Of a stretch of DNA of 64,000 nucleotides, positions 57,518 to 64,000 are shown one piece after another (within the stretch, counting starts at the first letter, position 1; every line of letters begins with the position of its first letter). The notes beneath the pieces were generated by a model. The model worked only from the letters and a program-made list of their open reading frames with translations, was not told where the DNA came from and made no database searches. The DNA is from Thalassococcus sp. S3 (GTDB lineage Bacteria; Pseudomonadota; Alphaproteobacteria; Rhodobacterales; Rhodobacteraceae): positions 2,046,001 to 2,110,000 of the forward strand of contig NZ_CP022303.1 of the NCBI RefSeq assembly GCF_004216475.1. Direction: 5' to 3'. A program made the position numbers and the translations under genes.

Positions 57518-58825
57518 TTAAAGGGGGCGGATCTTCAGGTTGGTGATCCGATTGCCTTCGCGCTCTGTCACTTCAAAACGAAATCCGTGAAAGGAAAACA
57601 CCTGGCCCTTGGTCGGGATCATCTGGGCTTCGTGAATGACAAGTCCGGCGACGGTGTTTGCCTCTTCATCCGGCAGCGACCAGTCTGTGGCCCGATTGAG
57701 ATCCCGGATGGTCATGCTGCCTTCGACCAGGTAATGTCCGTCCTCCGACGGCTTGATGATCAGATCCTCCTCGGGGTCGAATTCATCCGTGATCTCTCCC
57801 ACGATTTCCTCAAGGATATCCTCCAGCGTCAGCAAACCCTGAAGCGATCCGTATTCGTCGACAACCAGGGCAAAATGCGTCCGCATGCGCAGGAATTGCC
57901 GCATTTGTTCGTCCAGTGTCGTGGTCTCCGGTACAAAGTAGGGCGGCATCGCCACGTCCGTGATCTGAAATCTGGCAAGGGCCTTGGCATCTCCTTCCGG
58001 GCCGCCAATCTCCTTGTACATCGCTCTCAGCAGGTCCTTTGCGTGCACAACGCCGATGATATTTTCCGGTTCGTCCTTGAAAACCGGCAGCCGGGTATGG
58101 TTGCTTTCAAGGCATTGCTGCAGGATGGCCTCTGGCTGATCCGCCGCATCGATCATCTCGATCCCTGAGCGGTGCAGCATGATTTCCTCAACCACCCTGT
58201 CATTCAGGTCCAGTGCGCCAAGAACCCGGTCCCGGTCCTCTTTCTCGACCACGCCTTCGGAATGGCCCAGTTGAAGGGCGCCCGCGATTTCTTCCCTGAC
58301 TGCCAAAATGTGGCTGTCCGGGTCGATCTGAACGCCAAAGATGCGTAAAACACCGCGGACGAGCAGCCGTACCGCGCTCACCACCGGTGCAAATACCGTC
58401 ACAACGACCGAGATCGGCGAGGCCACCGCCGAAGCAGCCTTCTCCGCATTGGTGATCGCGTATGTTTTCGGCAGAACCTCCGCGAAGATCAGGACCAGAA
58501 AGGTCATCACAAGGGTCGCGAGGGCCACGCCGCTTTCCCCGAAGGCGCGGGTGAAAATCGACGTAGCAAGCGAGGCCGCCAAGATATTGACCAGATTGTT
58601 GCCCAGCAGGACCGACCCTATCAGCCTTTCATTGTCTTCGGTGATCTTGAGCGCCCGCTGCGCCCCTTTCGACCCTTTGTCGGCCTGACTGCGCAGCTTA
58701 CCCCGGGATGCCGCGGTGAGCGCGGTTTCCGATCCGGAGAAAAAGCCCGACAGAACGAGCAAGAGAAGGATCACGCCGCACGTGATCCAAAACGCGCCAT
58801 CAAGAGCCGAAGTGGCGGTTTCCAT
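57518..58825 (-). CDS. HlyC/CorC (CNNM) family transporter
   Basis: 435 residues. An N-terminal DUF21 membrane domain (VILLLLVLSGFFSGSETAL, then GNNLVNILAASLAT) is followed by two CBS domains (LHRSGIEMID and HFALVVDEYGSLQGLL) and a C-terminal CorC/HlyC domain (LVEGSMTIRDLNRA). Members act in magnesium or cobalt export. Start ATG 58825. It is convergent with the acyl-CoA synthetase across the repeat pair. Confidence 0.92.
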   Translation of the reverse strand: METATSALDGAFWITCGVILLLLVLSGFFSGSETALTAASRGKLRSQADKGSKGAQRALKITEDNERLIGSVLLGNNLVNILAASLATSIFTRAFGESGVALATLVMTFLVLIFAEVLPKTYAITNAEKAASAVASPISVVVTVFAPVVSAVRLLVRGVLRIFGVQIDPDSHILAVREEIAGALQLGHSEGVVEKEDRDRVLGALDLNDRVVEEIMLHRSGIEMIDAADQPEAILQQCLESNHTRLPVFKDEPENIIGVVHAKDLLRAMYKEIGGPEGDAKALARFQITDVAMPPYFVPETTTLDEQMRQFLRMRTHFALVVDEYGSLQGLLTLEDILEEIVGEITDEFDPEEDLIIKPSEDGHYLVEGSMTIRDLNRATDWSLPDEEANTVAGLVIHEAQMIPTKGQVFSFHGFRFEVTEREGNRITNLKIRPL

Positions 58826-58899
58826 TGTCAAAAAATCCCGTACCTACTGATGCATAGGGTTATGGTCTCCCCCATGCGATCAATCAAGAGGCGGCATAT

Positions 58900-59862
58900 C
58901 TATCGGGTTTTGCGCTTGTCGGCGTCGCTTGCCAGGGGATGATGGTCCAAAACCAGATCCGCCAGCCGCTCGTCAAGGACATGGGTGTAGATTTCGGTCG
59001 TCGCCACATCCGCGTGACCCAGAAGGGTTTGGATGGACCTCAAATCAGCGCCGTTAGCCAGCAAATGCGTTGCAAAGGCATGGCGCAGCGTGTGCGGCGT
59101 CACCTTGTCCTGGGCAACACCGCCCGTGACGGCCAATTCCTTGATCAGCAGGTAAAAGCGGTGCCTTGTGAGATGGCCCGATTTACCGCGGGACGGGAAG
59201 AGAAATTTCGATGCCGGTTTTCCGCTGCCGATGGCCTTGTCTTCGGTCGCGTCACGATCCGTGAGCCATGCCGCAAGCGCCTCTCGCGCGGGAGGGGAGA
59301 GCGGCACCATCCGCTCTTTTCCACCCTTGCCCATGATCAGCAACATGCGCGGATCACCTCGCGCAGCCGAGACCGGTAGGGAAACCAGCTCGCTCACCCG
59401 CATCCCCGTCGCATAAAGCAGTTCCATCAGGCATGTGTTGCGCAACCGGTCCGATTGAGACCGCCCCGATGCCCTTGCGGCTTCGAGAAGGCGGTCGACT
59501 TCGGCGACGTCCAGGGTCTTGGGAAGGCGCTGATCGCGGCCCGGTCCCTTGATCTGGATCGCCGGATTGTCACTGCGCCAGCCCTCTTCAAACGCAAACC
59601 GAAAGATCTGCTTGATCGCCGACAGGCGCCTCGCGCGTGTCGATTTGGCGAGCCCCTGATCCGCACAGAAAATCAGATAGGTCTCTACATCGTTTCGCCC
59701 CGCAGTTTCGAAGTCCGATCCGTTGCGCATCAGCCAAGACCCGAAATCCTTGAGGTCCCGACCATAGGCAAGCTGCGTATTGGTGGTAGCGCCCAATTCG
59801 GCTGCCTGCGCGTCCAGAAAGGTGGAAATCCATCTGTCCGTGTCTGTACTGTCCTTGCTCAT
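58900..59862 (-). CDS. xerD: Site-specific tyrosine recombinase XerD
   Basis: 320 residues. Resolves chromosome dimers at dif with XerC. Catalytic residues visible: Arg in ATGMRVSEL, the HTLRHAFATH box (H-x-x-R), GHADVATTEIYTHV with the nucleophilic Tyr. N-terminal SAM-like DNA-binding domain (AELGATTNTQLAYGRDL). Overlaps the preceding gene by 4 bp; the xerD next to aroK-aroB arrangement is seen in related genomes. Confidence 0.94.
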   Translation of the reverse strand: MSKDSTDTDRWISTFLDAQAAELGATTNTQLAYGRDLKDFGSWLMRNGSDFETAGRNDVETYLIFCADQGLAKSTRARRLSAIKQIFRFAFEEGWRSDNPAIQIKGPGRDQRLPKTLDVAEVDRLLEAARASGRSQSDRLRNTCLMELLYATGMRVSELVSLPVSAARGDPRMLLIMGKGGKERMVPLSPPAREALAAWLTDRDATEDKAIGSGKPASKFLFPSRGKSGHLTRHRFYLLIKELAVTGGVAQDKVTPHTLRHAFATHLLANGADLRSIQTLLGHADVATTEIYTHVLDERLADLVLDHHPLASDADKRKTR

Positions 59863-61394
59863 TGCACCGGTCCCCGCTCTAGCAAGAGCGCTTGAAGGCT
59901 GGCGCGGCGGGCCGTATCTTCAAGCCCCAGGGCACGAAAGCCCGCAATTGCCTCGGTCAAATCCTGCATATTCCCTCCTACGCCCCGATCAAAGAGGACC
60001 ATGAGACGCAGGATTGTCTCTCCGAGCGTCTCCGCCGAAAGATTGTCGGGCAGTTCGGGGTCGGGTTCGAAAGCCAAGGCTATCGCTTCGGCCTGCGCTG
60101 TCGGAGGGGGAGCGCTTTCAGGTTGACCCTGAGCCAGGCCGGCCCAAAACGCACTCTCCGGTCCGGCGGATGCGATCCGGTTCGCTGCTGTTTCATATCC
60201 GGGAGACAGAAGTGCGATGCGCAATTGCAGGCGCGCCAGATCCGGATCGTTCAAGCGCACATTGGACAAGGGCTCTGCAAACAAAGCTGCAAAGGGGACC
60301 TCCAGGCTTGCCTCTTTCATAGCGCGCCAGGCTTGGCGCAAGGTTCGAGAGACGGCTGTGGGGCTGCGCGTGCGCAACGCCGTTTCAAAGCGTTGCAGCG
60401 CCTCGACCCGGTCCCAGACACCGCCTGATGCGGCTGGAAGTCGCGCGGTATAAAGACCCAGAAGGCGATTGGTGCTCAGCGCCCCGGTGCGCGCAAGTCG
60501 TTCTGCCGCCTCCAATTGTGCCTTCCAGCCGGCCAGGTCCCTCAGATCCGCCGCGGCGAAGGCGCGGGGCAGGGGCGCGGAGGGCAGGGGTTCTCCAATC
60601 GCTTCAAAGAGCCGGAACAAAAGCGGATCGGGATCATTCGGCACGGGAAGAGGGGCAGCCTCCTCGAAGACTTCCGGGTAGAGAAATCTGTCGAGGGCGT
60701 CCGTGGTATCGGCGGGCATCATACCCAAGGCGCGGGCTCCGTCGAACATCACGCTTGCCGCGGTAAGATCACCCGCCCTTGCGGTGCAGAATATTTGCGC
60801 ATCGAGCCCCGGCGACAGATGCGGCTGGTCCAGCAGCGTCTCGCATCGCTTATCCTCGGAGCCGATCAAAAGCGCTGTTTCAAAGGCGCGCCTGAAAACC
60901 TCGGCATTGCGATCCGCACCGGCCTGTTCGATCAGGGATTGCGCGGGATCGATCGCGCCCAGTTGGATCAGACGGTCGATCCTTGCAAGAAGGACAGCCT
61001 CGTCCGCGCGGACGGTTGGCAACGGCGCCGCTTCGCTCAGGATCAATGTATAGAGAAGCGTTTGCATTGCCGGGCTGCGCGACACCGGCGCGTTCGAAAT
61101 CAGGCGCGTGAGCACTTCGGTTTCGCTGCCGCGCCATAACGTTTGCGGCAGCCCCGTGACGGATGGCGGGACAAGACCGATCGGGGATCTTGCCGCATCA
61201 AGCGTGCGCACCGTGATTTCAGGTCTCTTCGCGCTGTCAGAGACCGGTGGTTCGTTCGGCGCGATGACTGGCGGCCCGACAACCGGGGGGTTCTCGCTCA
61301 GCCAGTCGATAACCGACAAAGGTTCCTGCGCGCCTGCCAAACTTGTGGACAAACCGGCCAAAAGACCGGCAAGGGCTGCGACCCTATTGACCAT
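59859..61394 (-). CDS. Exported helical (TPR/Sel1-like) protein of unknown function
   Basis: 511 residues. Signal peptide RVAALAGLLAGLSTSLAGAQ; the mature protein is Ala/Leu-rich with repeated helix-like modules (SQTLLYTLIL, RIDRLIQLGAIDPAQSL, LAGWKAQLEAAERLARTG), suggesting a solenoid. ATG 61394 was chosen; the upstream in-frame stretch is actually an overlapping 49-residue gene. Coupled to xerD by a 4 bp overlap. Function unknown. Confidence 0.75.
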   Translation of the reverse strand: MVNRVAALAGLLAGLSTSLAGAQEPLSVIDWLSENPPVVGPPVIAPNEPPVSDSAKRPEITVRTLDAARSPIGLVPPSVTGLPQTLWRGSETEVLTRLISNAPVSRSPAMQTLLYTLILSEAAPLPTVRADEAVLLARIDRLIQLGAIDPAQSLIEQAGADRNAEVFRRAFETALLIGSEDKRCETLLDQPHLSPGLDAQIFCTARAGDLTAASVMFDGARALGMMPADTTDALDRFLYPEVFEEAAPLPVPNDPDPLLFRLFEAIGEPLPSAPLPRAFAAADLRDLAGWKAQLEAAERLARTGALSTNRLLGLYTARLPAASGGVWDRVEALQRFETALRTRSPTAVSRTLRQAWRAMKEASLEVPFAALFAEPLSNVRLNDPDLARLQLRIALLSPGYETAANRIASAGPESAFWAGLAQGQPESAPPPTAQAEAIALAFEPDPELPDNLSAETLGETILRLMVLFDRGVGGNMQDLTEAIAGFRALGLEDTARRASLQALLLERGPVQ

Positions 61395-61533
61395 CCAGAA
61401 TGACGGGTTCGCGGACTTCGTTTTGCGGCGCCGAGAAGTCGGCGCCAAAAAACGGACCCAGATATGCATATGCCACCAATCCGACAAAGCCAAAAAACAA
61501 TAAATAAATCAGAAGCTTGATTAAGCGCCCCAT
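61384..61533 (-). CDS. Small membrane protein, 49 residues
   Basis: The frame from ATG 61533 encodes MGRLIKLLIYLLFFGFVG and continues for 49 residues to a TAG at 61384-61386, overlapping the next gene by 11 bp. It has one membrane helix (about 4-26) and a polar tail. It fits a small conserved roseobacter protein upstream of the exported helical protein; the recall is unverified. A partner in membrane anchoring is possible. Divergent from aroK. Confidence 0.65.
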   Translation of the reverse strand: MGRLIKLLIYLLFFGFVGLVAYAYLGPFFGADFSAPQNEVREPVILDGQ

Positions 61534-61615
61534 AAGATCCTCACAGCCCTGCCTCGTGGTCTTTTTCGCAAGTTATATATGGCCTTTTTTATAAGATCAC
61601 GTCATTCACGTAAGA

Positions 61616-62206
61616 ATGAGGGAAATTGAGCAAAGCATGGCCGAACATAATACCGAAGGCGCGTCCGTCCGGTTGCTCAAAACAGTCGTGATGGTCGGCA
61701 TGATGGGAGCAGGAAAAACCGCCGTTGGCAAGGCTTTGGCGGCAAAACTTCATGTTCCGTTCAAAGATAGCGACGCCGAGATTGAGCTGGCGGCCAACAT
61801 GACGATCCCGGAAATCTTTGCGCGTGATGGTGAGCCTTTTTTCCGTGACAAGGAAAGCCAGATCATCGCGCGCTTGCTCGAAGGGGTGCCGGCTGTCTTG
61901 TCTACGGGCGGTGGTGCTTATCTGGCGTCGGAAAACAGAACGCTGATCTCGCAAAAGGGTGTCGCGGTATGCCTGCAGGCTGATCTGGCCGTGTTGTGGT
62001 CGCGGGTGCGTCATCGTGACACCCGTCCGTTGCTCCGTACGCCGGATCCTTACGCGACGCTGAAAGGTCTCTACAAGGATCGCGAGCCGCTCTATGCCAG
62101 GGCTGACCTGATTGTTGTCTCAGATGGCGTCGCATCCATCGAGACGATGGTCGATCGGGTGATTGCGGCGCTGTCCACGCGGCCGGATGTGCTGGAGATT
62201 TCGTGA
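61616..62206 (+). CDS. aroK: Shikimate kinase
   Basis: 196 residues. Phosphorylates shikimate in the aromatic pathway. Walker A is in GMMGAGKTAVGK; FKDSDAEIE and FFRDKESQ contain the Asp/Arg for shikimate binding, GGGAYL the substrate loop, and HRDTRPLL the lid. ATG 61616 is used; ATG 61637 is also possible, with neither having a strong ribosome-binding site. Followed by aroB in a TGATG junction. Confidence 0.95.
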   Translation: MREIEQSMAEHNTEGASVRLLKTVVMVGMMGAGKTAVGKALAAKLHVPFKDSDAEIELAANMTIPEIFARDGEPFFRDKESQIIARLLEGVPAVLSTGGGAYLASENRTLISQKGVAVCLQADLAVLWSRVRHRDTRPLLRTPDPYATLKGLYKDREPLYARADLIVVSDGVASIETMVDRVIAALSTRPDVLEIS

Positions 62207-63321
62207 TGCGCCAAACCGTTCACGTCCCCTTGGGAGATCGCGCATATGATGTGCAGATCGGCCCCGGCCTGCTTGCCGAAAGTGGCTCATTGATCGCACC
62301 GCTTTTGCAGCGGCCCCGGGTTGCGGCGGTGACCGACACTATCGTGGAAGATCTGCACCTTGAGACCCTGCGCAGCGGTCTTGAGGCGCAGGGCATCGAC
62401 ATGGTCAGTCTTGCGCTCCCGCCCGGGGAAGCCACCAAATCCTGGCCGCGCCTCACGCAGACGATTGATTGGCTGCTCGATCAGAAGATCGAGCGTCGGG
62501 ATGTCGTTGTGGCCCTTGGCGGTGGGGTGATCGGCGATCTTGTGGGATTTGCGGCCTCCATTCTGCGCAGGGGCGTTCGGTTTGTGCAGATCCCCACGTC
62601 GCTTTTGGCCCAGGTCGACAGTTCGGTGGGCGGCAAGACGGGTATCAATGCGACGCAAGGCAAGAACCTGATCGGCGCCTTTCATCAGCCCGCGCTGGTT
62701 CTGGCGGATACCGATGTCCTCTCCACGCTTCGCCCGCGTGATTTTCTGGCCGGATATGGCGAGGTGGTGAAATACGGGCTTCTCGGTGACGCAGACTTCT
62801 TCGATTGGCTCGAGACGCATGGCACCGACCTGGCCGGTGGAGACCAGGAGGCGCGGGTTCGGGCAGTGACACGATCGGTCCAGATGAAGGCGGATATCGT
62901 GGCGCGCGACGAGACAGAGCAGGGGGATCGCGCCCTGCTGAACCTGGGTCACACGTTTTGCCACGCGCTGGAAGCCGCAACGGGCTATTCCGACAGATTG
63001 CTGCATGGGGAGGGCGTGGCCATCGGGTGCGGACTGGCCTTTGTGTTGTCAAGCAGGCTGGGCCTTTGCGCACAGGAGGATCCCAGCCGCGTTCTGGCGC
63101 ATCTGCGAGCCATGGGCATGAAGGCGGGTCTCGCGGACATTTCCGGCGAACTTCCCGATGCGGACGGTCTGCTGGATCTGATGGGGCAGGACAAAAAGGT
63201 GGTCGACGGTCAACTGCGCTTCATTCTTGCGCGCGGGATCGGGTCGGCGTTTGTGACGTCGGATGTTCCACGCAATGAGGTGCGCACCGTGCTTGGCGAT
63301 GCGCTGGCGCAGAGAGCCTAA
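62206..63321 (+). CDS. aroB: 3-dehydroquinate synthase
   Basis: 371 residues. Converts DAHP to 3-dehydroquinate with NAD+ and a divalent metal. Visible: ALGGGVIGDLVGFAAS, TSLLAQVDSSVGGKT, EVVKYG, and the metal His residues in NLGHTFCHALE and LLHGEGVAIG. An upstream GTG at 62203 would create a GTGA overlap; ATG 62206 gives a TGATG junction with aroK. Second step of the shikimate pathway beside the fifth. Confidence 0.96.
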   Translation: MRQTVHVPLGDRAYDVQIGPGLLAESGSLIAPLLQRPRVAAVTDTIVEDLHLETLRSGLEAQGIDMVSLALPPGEATKSWPRLTQTIDWLLDQKIERRDVVVALGGGVIGDLVGFAASILRRGVRFVQIPTSLLAQVDSSVGGKTGINATQGKNLIGAFHQPALVLADTDVLSTLRPRDFLAGYGEVVKYGLLGDADFFDWLETHGTDLAGGDQEARVRAVTRSVQMKADIVARDETEQGDRALLNLGHTFCHALEAATGYSDRLLHGEGVAIGCGLAFVLSSRLGLCAQEDPSRVLAHLRAMGMKAGLADISGELPDADGLLDLMGQDKKVVDGQLRFILARGIGSAFVTSDVPRNEVRTVLGDALAQRA

Positions 63322-63328
63322 GGACGCA

Positions 63329-63733
63329 TCACTCCAGCGCTTTCGTCAGCGCACCGCGAAGCGTATCGTATTCCCGCTGAGGAATACCGCTCATCGCCGC
63401 CGCATGCGTCGTGACCTCATCCTGGTAGCGTTCCGGCGCCGTGAACCGGGCGCCGGGTGCTGTGAATTGGCTGTCCGTCAGATCCACCGCCTGACCGTCG
63501 ATGCGGTTATAATAGTGCCAAACGCCGTCCAGATCGGTGCGCAGAATGTCCCCGCCGAACAGATCGTTTACGACGGCGGCCGTGACATTGCACTGGCCCG
63601 AAGCCGGGTTTTCCGGCGTCCATTGAACGGCTGTCTCCAGCGACCAGGCCGTCATCAAGGCCTTTCTGACCTTGCCTTCGTCAAACGACTTCGAAAACGG
63701 TTCTGTCCCGCCCGCTGATCCGATGGTTGTCAT
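63329..63733 (-). CDS. YunG-like small protein of unknown function
   Basis: 134 residues. A central stretch DLFGGDILRTDLDGVWHYYN followed by VDLTDSQF is the pattern I associate with YunG-like proteins. No signal peptide. Its ATG begins on the last base of the upstream ssb stop codon (one-base TGATG overlap), so it is probably translated with ssb. Function unknown. Confidence 0.65.
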   Translation of the reverse strand: MTTIGSAGGTEPFSKSFDEGKVRKALMTAWSLETAVQWTPENPASGQCNVTAAVVNDLFGGDILRTDLDGVWHYYNRIDGQAVDLTDSQFTAPGARFTAPERYQDEVTTHAAAMSGIPQREYDTLRGALTKALE

Positions 63734-64000
63734 CAGAAGGGGATTTCATCGTCGATATCGCGCGATCCGCCCCCGCCGGACCCCCCGCCATAGCCGCCAT
63801 CCTGTGGTCCGCTGTCATAGCCGCCGCCCTGACCGCCGCCATAGCCACCGCCGCCACCACCCATACCGCCGCCGCCTTCGCCGCGACCGTCGAGCATGGT
63901 CAATGTCGATGTATAGGGACGCAAGACAACCTCGGTGCTGTAGCGGTCCTGACCGGACTGGTCCTGCCATTTGCGCGTCTCAAGCTGACCTTCGAGATAG
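63733..64000 (-). CDS. ssb: Single-stranded DNA-binding protein, 3' end (gene runs off the window)
   Basis: Only the C-terminal 88 codons are inside. An OB-fold end ([11 protein letters not shown], then [12 protein letters not shown]) leads into a Gly-rich flexible linker and the acidic tip DDEIPF, which recruits replication and repair proteins such as HolC. It overlaps the following YunG-like gene by one base. The 5' end is outside the window, so the start is unknown. Confidence 0.92.
   Translation of the reverse strand, partial: YLEGQLETRKWQDQSGQDRYSTEVVLRPYTSTLTMLDGRGEGGGGMGGGGGGYGGGQGGGYDSGPQDGGYGGGSGGGGSRDIDDEIPF

Noticed and set aside
58900..59862. xerD as a mobile-element integrase
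   Set aside because: It fits housekeeping XerD in length and context, with no attachment-site repeats or phage genes beside it.

Overview
The window is a GC-rich bacterial chromosome segment, densely packed with short intergenic gaps and many 1 to 4 bp start/stop overlaps. The gene content points to an alphaproteobacterium of the Rhodobacteraceae, most likely the marine Roseobacter group. The signs are a DUF4167 protein, the lptF-lptG-lptD-surA-pdxA-rsmA run divergent from pepA-holC, a xerD block divergent from aroK-aroB, roseobacter-style Hint/RTX secreted protein, arginase plus ornithine cyclodeaminase under a divergent Lrp/AsnC regulator, and several large FAD/GcvT methylamine-type oxidoreductases. 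This assignment is inferred from gene content; no rRNA is present.

Layout. 1-9.4 kb: SelO, GNAT and nucleoside hydrolase (minus); FkbM methyltransferase and glycosyltransferase (plus); MazG (minus) divergent from an M20 amidohydrolase and two tandem ureohydrolases; DUF1499 protein. 9.4-12.2 kb: prfA-prmC and a DUF4167 protein. 12.2-21.6 kb: the LPS-export and outer-membrane biogenesis operon, divergent from pepA-holC. 21.6-27.4 kb: aspartic protease, ABC-F, ndk with terminator, Nudix, small membrane proteins, TfoX-C protein, and an ECF sigma factor divergent from an EF-hand protein. 27.4-31.2 kb: MttB-like methyltransferase divergent from an outer-membrane barrel, then an aminotransferase. 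31.2-39.8 kb: MmcQ/YjbR protein, cysS, cimA, phytoene synthase-like protein, MFS transporter, AlkA glycosylase, carboxylesterase, RluE-type pseudouridine synthase, HNH protein. 39.9-43.5 kb: ornithine cyclodeaminase/arginase with Lrp regulator, DsbB, YqaA. 43.56 kb: tRNA-Leu(CAA), followed by an 830 bp gene-free AT-richer leader and a 927-residue LamG/RTX/Hint protein. 47.4-54.5 kb: MobA-like nucleotidyltransferase and two DMGDH-type FAD/GcvT oxidoreductases on either side of a DUF2254 membrane protein. 54.5-64 kb: a membrane protein of unknown function, AMP-dependent acyl-CoA ligase, a pair of palindromic repeats, CorC-type CBS protein, xerD, an exported helical protein with a 49-residue membrane partner, aroK-aroB, a YunG-like protein and the 3' end of ssb.

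Metabolic themes are arginine and guanidino-compound use (arginase, ornithine cyclodeaminase, two ureohydrolases) and methylated-amine or one-carbon metabolism (MttB-like, two GcvT-type dehydrogenases). The rest is core cell biology: envelope assembly, translation termination, aromatic amino acid synthesis and recombination.

I saw no CRISPR array, prophage, insertion sequence or defence island. The strongest anomalies are a sharp codon-usage switch inside cysS, a pair of 45 bp double-hairpin repeats, several clean inverted repeats in divergent promoter regions, and the Hint/RTX protein with its long structured leader.
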